A DNA stretch of 64,000 nt, taken from positions 1-64,000 of the forward strand of contig CAJUDG010000004.1 in NCBI GenBank assembly GCA_910584745.1. Reading direction: 5' to 3'. The number at the start of each line of letters is the position of its first letter. The stretch's first letter is position 1. Below the pieces are notes generated by a model. It did not search any database. It was given only the letters and a program-made list of their open reading frames with translations, and was not told where the DNA came from. Position numbers and translations under genes: made by a program. This document shows, piece by piece, positions 57,561 through 64,000 of this stretch. The stretch comes from an uncultured Eubacteriales bacterium. GTDB taxonomy: Bacteria > Bacillota > Clostridia > Oscillospirales > Acutalibacteraceae.

Positions 57561-57983
57561 CTAACGGTGCATATTTGCGCTGCCGGTCCCGGGCAGCAGA
57601 TTATAGTTATACCGGGGCCTGTCGTTGGGCATATAGAAATAGACGAACTTGATGGAGAAGATATCGCAGATGATGAAGTTGTTTGCCGCCTCGTCATAAA
57701 GGGTCACAAAGCTGCGGCCCACAAAGTAGAGCATCCCCTGTTTGCGCATGATGCCGCCGGTGCCGATGAGGAACTCTATCACCACAAAGTTGCCGATATT
57801 CTGCGACAGTATCATCTGCATGGACCCGCGCATCTCTTCAGAGTCGAAATTTTCCTGCTCCGGGTGCTCGAAATTGTCCAGCGCCGCCGCGCCGTCCGCC
57901 TCGGCCATATAGTCCGCCCGGCTCATAAGCCTGCGCATGGCCGCAGAGTTCCTTCCGCATTCCCGTCTCTGGTTCTGATTCAT
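57561..57983 (-). CDS. GerQ-like spore coat protein
   Basis: 140 residues from the ATG at 57983 (AAGGAAGG upstream). The N-terminal half is polar (RRLMSRADYMAEADGAAAL). The C-terminal half forms the conserved part: ILSQNIGNFVVIEFLIGTGG, YFVGRSFVTLYDEAANNF and CDIFSIKFVYFY, similar in plan to GerQ (YwdL), which anchors CwlJ in the Bacillus coat. The neighbouring gene is CwlJ-like, as in Bacillus, which supports the assignment. Sequence similarity alone is modest. Confidence 0.65.
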   Translation of the reverse strand: MNQNQRRECGRNSAAMRRLMSRADYMAEADGAAALDNFEHPEQENFDSEEMRGSMQMILSQNIGNFVVIEFLIGTGGIMRKQGMLYFVGRSFVTLYDEAANNFIICDIFSIKFVYFYMPNDRPRYNYNLLPGTGSANMHR

Positions 57984-58007
57984 ACACTGCCTTCCTTTCA
58001 AAAATAG

Positions 58008-58442
58008 TCATGTTTCCGCATAGCTCTCAGTGGGGTTATAGAAGCAATGGTCCCCAAGGCGTATCACGAACCGCCCCACCTGCGAGGGAAAGTTTTCCCT
58101 GCAGGTGGGTTTATAGGGGTTGAAATACCAAAGGGCAAAGCCCAGGTTAGTAAGCCGGTTTCCCGCTATGGCCCAGTCCGCGATGTTGTAATGCACGTCT
58201 GTTGGGCGCATATTGTAGATATTCTGCATATTGTACTGGCCGCCCACGGTCTCCATAACGCAGGTGAACTGCCGGGGCTGGTAGACCACCTCACGGATGG
58301 TCATGAGCCTGCCGTACTCGCCATAGGTCACCTGCACCCGGTTCATCACCACACAGGCCACGGCCTGCATCCCTGTGTCGCCCTCGCCGCCGGCTTCGCA
58401 TTCGATTATGCGGGCCAGTATCTCTCTGTCAGAAAACGCCAC
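58008..58442 (-). CDS. cwlJ: CwlJ/SleB-type spore cortex-lytic hydrolase
   Basis: 144 residues, GTG start behind AGGAGGAAGG. Hydrolase_2 family: EILARIIECEAGGEGDTGMQ contains the catalytic Glu, AVACVVMNRV and FTCVMETVGGQY follow. Small and without signal peptide or binding domain, so CwlJ rather than SleB. CwlJ degrades cortex peptidoglycan during germination in response to Ca-dipicolinate and needs GerQ for its location, which fits the gene 24 bases downstream. Confidence 0.87.
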   Translation of the reverse strand: MAFSDREILARIIECEAGGEGDTGMQAVACVVMNRVQVTYGEYGRLMTIREVVYQPRQFTCVMETVGGQYNMQNIYNMRPTDVHYNIADWAIAGNRLTNLGFALWYFNPYKPTCRENFPSQVGRFVIRLGDHCFYNPTESYAET

Positions 58443-58469
58443 GTCCCTTCCTCCTTATGTTTGTAGTCA

Positions 58470-58496
58470 TATATATGTAAAAGGATGCGGGGGTAT
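58470..58496 (-). promoter_or_regulatory. possible sigma-E-type sporulation promoter of cwlJ
   Basis: On the minus strand ATA (58494-58496), 16 bases, then CATATATA (58470-58477), loosely like the mother-cell consensus ATA-N16-CATACAnT. No good sigma-A promoter lies in this gap on the minus strand. Confidence 0.3.
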
Positions 58497-58518
58497 TCCG
58501 GCAGGCTGTCTCAGCCGC

Positions 58519-58547
58519 TTTACATTCGGCGGCGTTTCTGCTATAAT
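58519..58547 (+). promoter_or_regulatory. promoter of nudix gene
   Basis: TTTACA (58519-58524), 17-base spacer, perfect TATAAT (58542-58547), 35 bases before the ATG. Confidence 0.78.
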
Positions 58548-58581
58548 CAACAGAAGAATAACCGAAAAGGGGCGCTGTCAT

Positions 58582-59025
58582 ATGGGAAGCGGTTCAATAT
58601 GTGCGAAAATAGTCGACTGGGACGAGAGCATACCAAACAAGTACGTGGTGGTGTTTTCCCGGTATGAGGGGAAGCTGCTCCTCAGCCGCCACAGGGACCG
58701 GGACACCTGGGAGACCCAGGGCGGGCATATCGAGCCGGGCGAGTCCCCCGAGGACGCGGCAAAGCGGGAGCTCTGGGAGGAGAGCGGGGCCGTGGATTTC
58801 ACCCTGGAGCCCCTGTGCATGTACTGGGCCGAGGACCGGGTGGGCGGAAAGCCCCAGACCGGCGCCTGGGGGGCCATATTCTTCGCGGATATAAAGGACC
58901 TGGGGCCCATGCCGGAAAGCGAGATGGCGGAGGTGAGAGGGTTCGGCGCCCTGCCGGAGAATGTGACGTATCCCTATATCACGCCGCATCTCTATGAGCG
59001 GGTCAGAGACAGGTTTCAAGGATAG
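58582..59025 (+). CDS. NUDIX hydrolase
   Basis: 147 residues. Nudix box GHIEPGESPEDAAKRELWEE followed by SGA, preceded by a beta-sheet YVVVFSRYEGKLLLSRHRDR. Typical of the short MutT/ADP-ribose-type proteins; substrate unknown. The open frame extends upstream into the promoter, but the ATG at 58582 lies behind AAAAGGGG and after the promoter. Followed by the diacylglycerol-kinase-like gene after 18 bases. Confidence 0.87.
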   Translation: MGSGSICAKIVDWDESIPNKYVVVFSRYEGKLLLSRHRDRDTWETQGGHIEPGESPEDAAKRELWEESGAVDFTLEPLCMYWAEDRVGGKPQTGAWGAIFFADIKDLGPMPESEMAEVRGFGALPENVTYPYITPHLYERVRDRFQG

Positions 59026-59043
59026 AAGAAAAGGGGGAGAGCT

Positions 59044-59934
59044 ATGAAAGTCAGGATACTGGTAAACCCGAACGCCGGCAAGCAGGTGGTCATGAAGGAG
59101 CTGCACAGCATATACAGGGCCTTTTCCGGCGGGGAGAATAAAAACGAGGTGGTGATGGAGCTTACGGTAAGTTCCGCCCACGCCGCCGAGGCCATGGACC
59201 GGGCGGTGCGCTCAAAGCCCGACGTCCTGGTCTGCTGCGGGGGCGACGGGACCCTTAGCGCCACGGTGGACAGGCTTTTAAGGAGCGGCGGGGATATGAA
59301 GCTTGGCTATATCCCGGCGGGGACCACCAACGACTTTGCCAATTTCCTGGGCCTGCCCAAGGAGCCCGCCGGGGCCGCGGACCTTATCGCGGACGGGGAG
59401 GCGAAGCCCATCGACGCCGGGCGCTTCGGGGAGAGGCACTTTATATACGTGGCCTCCTTCGGGGCTTTTACCCAGACCTCATATGCCACCACCCAGAGCC
59501 TGAAAAATTCCTTGGGGCACCTGGCATATATCATAGAGGGCATAAAGGAGCTGCCCCAGCTGAAATCCTATGCCGTGCGCGTGGAGACCGCGGAGGGCGG
59601 CGTGTACGAGGGGGAGTACCTTTTCGGGGCCATGAGCAACTCTACGTCCCTTGGAGGGATAATAAAGCTGGCCCCGGAGAAGGTGGACCCGGTGGACGGC
59701 AGGTTCGAGCTGGCCCTGGTGAAGACACCGAAGAACCTGCATGAGCTCAACCGCATACTCCTGGCCTTAATGGGCGGGCAGGTGGACGACGAGCTTATCA
59801 CCTTCGTGCACACGGCGGGGGCCTCCTTCACCTGCGCGGAGCCCATGCCCTGGTCCCTGGACGGGGAGTATGTCAGCGGCGGGACGGACGTTAAGGTGGA
59901 GGTGCTGCCGGGGGCGTTAAACCTGTTCAGGTGA
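59044..59934 (+). CDS. diacylglycerol/lipid kinase family protein (YegS-like)
   Basis: 296 residues. ILVNPNAGK is the N-terminal lipid-kinase motif, VCCGGDGTLSATVDRLL the nucleotide-binding GGDGT, IPAGTTNDFANFLGLP the second conserved loop, and the C-terminal domain contains EYVSGGTDVKVEV. It phosphorylates diacylglycerol or a related lipid to recycle phospholipid precursors. AAGGGGGAG precedes the ATG. The following 124-base gap shows no clear promoter or terminator. Confidence 0.88.
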   Translation: MKVRILVNPNAGKQVVMKELHSIYRAFSGGENKNEVVMELTVSSAHAAEAMDRAVRSKPDVLVCCGGDGTLSATVDRLLRSGGDMKLGYIPAGTTNDFANFLGLPKEPAGAADLIADGEAKPIDAGRFGERHFIYVASFGAFTQTSYATTQSLKNSLGHLAYIIEGIKELPQLKSYAVRVETAEGGVYEGEYLFGAMSNSTSLGGIIKLAPEKVDPVDGRFELALVKTPKNLHELNRILLALMGGQVDDELITFVHTAGASFTCAEPMPWSLDGEYVSGGTDVKVEVLPGALNLFR

Positions 59935-60058
59935 GAAATTTACTTGTTCATGTAAACCGTAAGGATATGTAAAGATTTTGAATGGCTTTGTTTACAATGT
60001 GTTCAACAACTGGGGCGCGAAATCGGGTAAAATATCGGTAGGATAAGGGGAGTGGACC

Positions 60059-60955
60059 ATGTTCGGATATGTGCGCCCGTATAAGCCCGAGCTGCTGGTG
60101 AGGGAATACGACCAGTATAAGGCCGTATACTGCGAGCTGTGCCGGGTGCTGGGGAAGGAATACGGCGTTATGGCCCGCTTTGCCTTAAGCTATGACTGCG
60201 CGTTCTACGCCATGCTGGCTCTGAGAGAGGAGCAGGTTGAGGAGCGCAGGGGGCGCTGTGTGTGCAACCCTTTAAAGGCCTGCGCGTATCTTCCAAGCTC
60301 CGGAGAGGCCTATAAGAAGGCGGCGGCGCTGTGCGTGCTGCTGACGTATCACAAGCTGCGGGACGACTGTATGGACGAGGGGTTCTTTTCGTCCCTTGGG
60401 AGCAGGCTGCTGCTGTCAATAGCCTCGCCAAAGGCGAAAAAGGCGGCTCAAAGATACCCGTCCATGGCCGGGGCGGTGGAGAGGGCCATGGAGGAGCAGC
60501 GAAAGGCCGAGGGAGAGGGCGCCGGGGTGGACCGGTGCGCGGAGCCCACGGCGGACCTTTTACGGGAGCTGTTCGGGGAGCTCTGCGGGTGCGATGAGAG
60601 GCAGAGGCCGGCGCTGGAGAGCTTCGGATACTTTCTGGGACGCTGGGTGTATCTGATGGACGCGGCGGACGACCTTGGGGAGGACATGCGGAAAGGGAGC
60701 TTTAACCCCTTTATCAAGCGGCTGGGGCTTGAGGGGAAGAAGGAGCTGTCTGAGGAGGAGCGCAGGGCCGCGGACAACGCCTGCAACGAGGCGCTGAACG
60801 CCACGGCCGCAAGGCTGGCGCTGGCGGCGAACCTTGTGGAGCTGGGGACCTTCGGGCCCATAATTGAGAACGTGGTCCAAAAGGGGCTCGGCGAGATCCA
60901 AAGGGAGATTTTGTTCCTGCACGTAAAGGAAAAGCCCAAGCGCGAATTAAGGTAA
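60059..60955 (+). CDS. DUF5685 family protein
   Basis: 298 residues, soluble, mainly helical. MFGYVRPYKPELLVREYDQYKAVYCELCRVLGKEYG is the family start (Cys-x2-Cys at about 29-32). Two acidic clusters DDCMDEGF and DAADDLGEDMRKGSFNPFI recall the Asp-rich metal sites of prenyl synthases but are not established as such. A J-domain gene follows, separated by structured repeat copy B. AAGGGGAG precedes the ATG. Function unknown. Confidence 0.82.
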   Translation: MFGYVRPYKPELLVREYDQYKAVYCELCRVLGKEYGVMARFALSYDCAFYAMLALREEQVEERRGRCVCNPLKACAYLPSSGEAYKKAAALCVLLTYHKLRDDCMDEGFFSSLGSRLLLSIASPKAKKAAQRYPSMAGAVERAMEEQRKAEGEGAGVDRCAEPTADLLRELFGELCGCDERQRPALESFGYFLGRWVYLMDAADDLGEDMRKGSFNPFIKRLGLEGKKELSEEERRAADNACNEALNATAARLALAANLVELGTFGPIIENVVQKGLGEIQREILFLHVKEKPKRELR

Positions 60956-61030
60956 AAGTTTGGTCAACCTTTTCAAAGGTTGTGGGGTCCTTAGGGGCAA
61001 AGCCCCTAAGTCGCCGAAGGCTTTAAATAT
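60951..61030 (+). repeat. structured intergenic repeat, copy B (3' of DUF5685 gene)
   Basis: Starts in the last codon of the preceding gene: AAAGTTTGGTC, hairpin CAACCTT/AAGGTTG, then hairpin TTAGGGGC/GCCCCTAA and an end GCCGAAGGC. Aligns over its length with copy A (23597-23675, minus strand) in the same orientation relative to the upstream gene. Confidence 0.65.
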
Positions 61031-61060
61031 ACTCAAACAAAAAAGGGAAGGGTTAAGTCA

Positions 61061-61690
61061 ATGAACGATCCGTATAAGGTACTGGGAGTGTCCCGAAGCG
61101 CCACAGACGAGGAGATAAAGGACGCGTATAGGAAGCTGGCGAAAAAGTACCACCCCGACCAGTACGCAGAGAGCCCCTTGAAGGAGCTGGCCGACGAGAA
61201 GATGAAGGAGATAAACGAGGCCTATGACACCATAACGGCCCAGCGCCGCGGCGGCAGCCGGGGCGGGTATAACGCCGGGTACGGCGGCGGGGCCGGGGGT
61301 GGGGGCTATAGCGCGGGGTCAAGCTTTGGCGACGTGCGCAGCCTTATCATGTCCGGGCGCTTTGCCGACGCGGAGCAGATCTTAAACGGCGTGCCCGCTG
61401 ACAGGCGCAACGCGGAATGGTACTTTCTAAAGGGCTCCGTTTTGTACCGCAGGGGCTGGCTTGAGGAGGCAAAGGACCACTTCTCCAGGGCCTGCCAGAT
61501 GGACCCAAGCAACCCGGAGTACAGCGCGGCCCTTAATCAGGCCATGAGCCAGAGGGGCGGCATGTACGGCGGCTATAACCCGAACCGGGGCATGAGCAGC
61601 GACTGCAACGCCTGCGATATGTGCTCGGGGCTGCTGATGGCCGACTGCTGCTGCGAGTGCATGGGCGGCGACCTGATACGCTGCTGTTAA
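61061..61690 (+). CDS. J-domain protein with TPR-like region and Cys-rich tail
   Basis: 209 residues. An N-terminal J domain (YKVLGVSRSATDEEIKDAYR, with the HPD motif in KKYHPDQY) recruits Hsp70. A Gly/Tyr-rich linker follows (about 65-85), then a TPR-like helical pair (WYFLKGSVLYRRGWLEEAKD) and an unusual C-terminus with nine cysteines (CNACDMCSG, ADCCCECMGG, IRCC) that could bind metal. It is not a full DnaJ. AAGGGAAGGG precedes the ATG. Membrane protein gene follows after 13 bases. Confidence 0.87.
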   Translation: MNDPYKVLGVSRSATDEEIKDAYRKLAKKYHPDQYAESPLKELADEKMKEINEAYDTITAQRRGGSRGGYNAGYGGGAGGGGYSAGSSFGDVRSLIMSGRFADAEQILNGVPADRRNAEWYFLKGSVLYRRGWLEEAKDHFSRACQMDPSNPEYSAALNQAMSQRGGMYGGYNPNRGMSSDCNACDMCSGLLMADCCCECMGGDLIRCC

Positions 61691-61703
61691 GGCGGGGGGC
61701 AGA

Positions 61704-62243
61704 ATGAAGGGAAACACGGCGAAAACAGCCCTCTGCGGCATGGTTTCGGCACTGTCGCTGGCGCTGATGATGTTCGAGGGGCTGATACAGGTGGCGTCCA
61801 TCGCCATGCCCGCCATAGCCGGGTGCCTGCTGATACCCATCGTGGCCGAGGCGGGGCTCGGGTGGGCCTTCGGCTCCTATGGGGCCACGGCGGCGCTGTG
61901 CCTGCTGCTGGCCCCGGACAAGGAGGCGGCGCTGATATACCTGTTGTTCTTCGGGTACTATCCGGCGCTGTTCGCGGTGCTGGGCAGGATAAAGAACGCT
62001 GTGCTGCGCTGGGGGGCGAAGCTCCTGGTGTTCAACGGGGCGGCGGTGGGCGAGGTGCTGCTTGCCACGTATGTGCTGGGCATACCCTGGGAGGATATAC
62101 CGTTTTTGCCTATGCCCTGGGGGATGACAGCGCTGCTGGCGCTGGCCAACGTGGTGTTCGTGCTGTATGAGTTCACCCTGGCGGGGCTGATACGGGAGTA
62201 TTACCGCAGGATGCACGGGAAGCTGTCGAAATACTTTAAATAG
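61704..62243 (+). CDS. polytopic membrane protein of unknown function
   Basis: 179 residues with about five hydrophobic helices (ALCGMVSALSLALMMFEGLI, AAIYLLFFGYYPALFAV, ALLALANVVFVLYEFTL). The plan, with a Gly/Ala-rich first helix and a basic end, resembles substrate-binding S components of ECF transporters, but no signature settles that. Cotranscribed with the J-domain gene; a terminator follows. Confidence 0.72.
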   Translation: MKGNTAKTALCGMVSALSLALMMFEGLIQVASIAMPAIAGCLLIPIVAEAGLGWAFGSYGATAALCLLLAPDKEAALIYLLFFGYYPALFAVLGRIKNAVLRWGAKLLVFNGAAVGEVLLATYVLGIPWEDIPFLPMPWGMTALLALANVVFVLYEFTLAGLIREYYRRMHGKLSKYFK

Positions 62244-62248
62244 AAACG

Positions 62249-62278
62249 GCCTGTGGGGCAAGCCCCACGGGCTTTTTT
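62249..62278 (+). terminator. intrinsic terminator
   Basis: Stem GCCTGTGGGGC/GCCCCACGGGC (62249-62259, 62262-62272) with one T-G pair and a 2-base gap, followed by TTTTTT, just after the membrane protein gene stop. Confidence 0.85.
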
Positions 62279-62375
62279 GCGGGCCTGCGCCGCTTATTTT
62301 TAATAATACTTGATTTTCCGCAAAAAAAGACGTAAAATTAAACTAAATATGTTTTTTGAGAGGAACATGAGACCT

Positions 62376-63248
62376 ATGAACGATCAGCTTTCCGAAAAGA
62401 TACAGGAGAGCCGCCGGGGCTTCTCCAAAAGCCAGCGGGCCATCGCCAGGTATTTGCAGGACCACCCCGAGGAGGTGGCCTTTATGACCGCATCGCGGCT
62501 GGGGGCCACGGTGGGGGTCAGCGAGTCCACGGTGGTGCGCTTCGCCACGGAGATAGGCTACTCCGGGTATCCTGCCATGCAGCAGGCCGTGCAGGAGATG
62601 ATACGCAACAAGATGACCAGCTTCCAGCGGCTGGAGATGACCTCACGGAACATACCCCAGGAGAAGCTTTTGGACGCGGTGCTGGGCCAGGATATCGACA
62701 TCCTGCGCAGGACCCGGGAGAGCATAGACCCGGAGGAGTTTTACCGGGCGGTGGACCATCTGGTGGAGGCAAAGAGGGTGTTCGTGCTGGGGGCCGGAAG
62801 CTCGCTGGCGCTGGCCACATTTCTTGCCCACTATCTGCAGCTGGTATTTGACAACGTGCAGCTGATAGAGGCCACCAGCGAGGCCCAGATACTCCAGCAG
62901 ATGGTGCACGTGAACAGCGAGGACGCCATCATCGCCATCAGCTTCCCCAGGTACTCGAAGAAGGCCGCAAGGGCATTGCAGTACGCCTCAAGCCAGGGCA
63001 TGACCGCCATAGCCATCACCGACAGCAAGGCCTCGCCCCTGGCCCAGAGCGCCTCCCATGTGCTTCTGGCAAGGAGCGATATGGTGTCATTTGTGGACTC
63101 CCTGGTGGGGCCCTTGAGCGTTATAAACGCCCTGATAGTTACCACGGCCATACGCAAGAAGCAGGAGGTCAAAAAGGTGCTGGAGCGCATAGAGCGCATT
63201 TGGGACGAGTACGGAGTATACGAGAAGGTGGAGGAGAGGAACAGCTGA
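62376..63248 (+). CDS. MurR/RpiR family transcriptional regulator
   Basis: 290 residues. N-terminal HTH_6 domain (FSKSQRAIARYLQDHPEEVA, VGVSESTVVRFATEIGYSGY) and C-terminal SIS sugar-phosphate-binding domain (VFVLGAGSSLALATFLAHYL, AIIAISFPRYSK). It senses a phosphosugar and controls sugar genes, none of which is adjacent. Start chosen at 62376 (MNDQLSEKIQES) behind GAGAGGAA; ATG at 62367 is too close. A flavoprotein gene overlaps its stop. Confidence 0.88.
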   Translation: MNDQLSEKIQESRRGFSKSQRAIARYLQDHPEEVAFMTASRLGATVGVSESTVVRFATEIGYSGYPAMQQAVQEMIRNKMTSFQRLEMTSRNIPQEKLLDAVLGQDIDILRRTRESIDPEEFYRAVDHLVEAKRVFVLGAGSSLALATFLAHYLQLVFDNVQLIEATSEAQILQQMVHVNSEDAIIAISFPRYSKKAARALQYASSQGMTAIAITDSKASPLAQSASHVLLARSDMVSFVDSLVGPLSVINALIVTTAIRKKQEVKKVLERIERIWDEYGVYEKVEERNS

Positions 63249-64000
63249 GAGACGTTATAATAGTTGGGGCCGGGGCCGCGGGGCTTATGGCCGCCGGGAC
63301 GTGCATAGGGCGGGGGCTGGACGTTCTGATGTTCGACAAGAATGAGCAGCCCGGGCGCAAGCTGAGGATAACCGGCAAGGGGCGCTGCAACGTGACGAAC
63401 AACTGCCCGCCGGAGGAGGTCATCGCCGCCGCCAATGGGGGCAGGTTCCTCTACAGCGCCCTTATGGGCTTTTCGCCTGAGGATGCCATGGCCTTTTTTG
63501 AGGGCCTTGGGGTGCCCTTAAAGACCGAGCGGGGGCGAAGGGTCTTCCCCCAGTCGGACAGGGCGGCGGACATTGCCGGGGCCCTTATGCGCTATTCAGG
63601 GGGCGCCGAGCTGCGCCGGGAGACGGTGAAAGAGGTGCTCACGGAGGACGGGCGGGTCACCGGGGTGAAGACCGATAAGGGGTACTATCAGGCGAAGAAT
63701 GTGCTGCTGGCCTGCGGCGGGGCAAGCTATCCCGCCACGGGGTCGGACGGGTCGGGGTATAGGCTCTGTGAAAAGCTTGGGCACAGCATAGTTCCCATAG
63801 GGCCGTCGCTGGTGCCGCTGGTGGAGGCGGGCGGCACGTGCTCGAGGCTTATGGGCCTGTCCCTGCGCAACGTGGGGGTCAGGGTCACGGCGGCGGGTAA
63901 GAAGAAGCCGGTGTATACGGACTTCGGCGAGCTGCTTTTCACCCATTTCGGGCTCTCGGGGCCCACTATACTCAGCGCTTCGGCCCATATGCGGCCCATG
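63245..64000 (+). CDS. HI0933/BaiN family NAD(P)/FAD-dependent oxidoreductase, 3' end outside window
   Basis: At least 252 residues; continues past the window. VIIVGAGAAGLMAAGTCIGR is the FAD loop, GRKLRITGKGRCNVTNN the family signature, and LACGGASYPATGSDGSGY follows. No ATG, GTG or TTG lies near the expected N-terminus; the reading starts naturally at CTG 63245, which overlaps the RpiR stop (CTGA) behind AGGAGAGGAA, so a CTG initiator is inferred. Function in the family is unclear. Confidence 0.85.
   Translation, partial: MRDVIIVGAGAAGLMAAGTCIGRGLDVLMFDKNEQPGRKLRITGKGRCNVTNNCPPEEVIAAANGGRFLYSALMGFSPEDAMAFFEGLGVPLKTERGRRVFPQSDRAADIAGALMRYSGGAELRRETVKEVLTEDGRVTGVKTDKGYYQAKNVLLACGGASYPATGSDGSGYRLCEKLGHSIVPIGPSLVPLVEAGGTCSRLMGLSLRNVGVRVTAAGKKKPVYTDFGELLFTHFGLSGPTILSASAHMRPM

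Noticed and set aside
57561..57983. Restriction endonuclease partner of the two D12 methylases
   Set aside because: The conserved C-terminal half fits a GerQ-like coat protein and it is coupled to cwlJ on its own transcript with a terminator before the methylases.
1..64000. tRNA, rRNA, insertion sequences, prophage or known riboswitches
   Set aside because: All intergenic gaps were read on both strands; no T-arm/anticodon pattern, transposase, integrase, phage gene or recognisable aptamer core was found.

Overview
The window is a chromosomal stretch of a spore-forming, high-GC member of the Clostridia, most likely Oscillospiraceae/Ruminococcaceae. This is inferred from the FabK-type fatty-acid synthesis cluster, SLH-domain surface proteins, a CwlJ/GerQ-like germination pair, DUF6062 and DUF5685 genes, strong AGGAGG ribosome-binding sites and a GC content of roughly 60% by eye. 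No rRNA, tRNA, CRISPR array, transposase or prophage was recognised.

Layout. 1-4 kb: 3' part of a large secreted SLH (S-layer-like) protein. 4-13 kb: a nearly complete type II fatty-acid synthesis operon on the minus strand (fabH-fabK-fabD-fabG-fabF-accB-fabZ-accC-accD-accA) behind a perfect sigma-A promoter, without acpP or a recognisable regulator. 13-14.4 kb: phosphoesterase, a GNAT gene broken by one amber codon, and a CrtO-like membrane protein. 14.5-15.6 kb: three small unknown genes. 15.6-18.2 kb: mnmA and a phosphohexomutase. 18.3-21.9 kb: yihY-nudix-rimO-pgsA behind a palindromic promoter and a folded leader. 22-23.5 kb: DUF6062 and an OGG-type glycosylase. 23.6-26.5 kb: pnp and rpsO with a structured leader. 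26.5-36.4 kb: a long minus-strand gene string from radC and uvrB to uvrA and two unknown genes, led by a consensus promoter holding a LexA-box-like palindrome. 36.5-41.2 kb: SLH/L,D-transpeptidase protein, AAC(3)-like acetyltransferase, ComEC-like hydrolase, methyltransferase.

41.16-41.45 kb holds the most striking locus: a 26-residue membrane peptide gene on the minus strand and a promoter for a short RNA on the plus strand converge on one 15-bp hairpin. The two transcripts also share a direct repeat that would pair over the peptide's ribosome-binding site and start codon, as in the par (Fst) type I toxin-antitoxin system. 41.5-45.4 kb: pyrE, rsmE, an SDR gene, pgcA. 45.5-47 kb: a second cluster of small genes, made of a ribbon-helix-helix regulator, a divergent 38-residue membrane peptide, and a tandem array of four related single-span membrane proteins.

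47-55.3 kb: YczE-like membrane protein, degV, a xylulokinase-like kinase divergent from a GlpA/GlpB/DUF1667 oxidoreductase set, HAD phosphatase, trxA-trxB. 55.4-57.5 kb: two tandem D12-class adenine DNA methyltransferases with no visible nuclease. 57.5-58.4 kb: gerQ-like and cwlJ-like spore genes. 58.5-64 kb: nudix, diacylglycerol-kinase-like gene, DUF5685, J-domain protein, membrane protein, RpiR-type regulator and the start of an HI0933-family flavoprotein. A 79-80-bp structured repeat follows pnp and the DUF5685 gene; its two copies show compensatory base changes.
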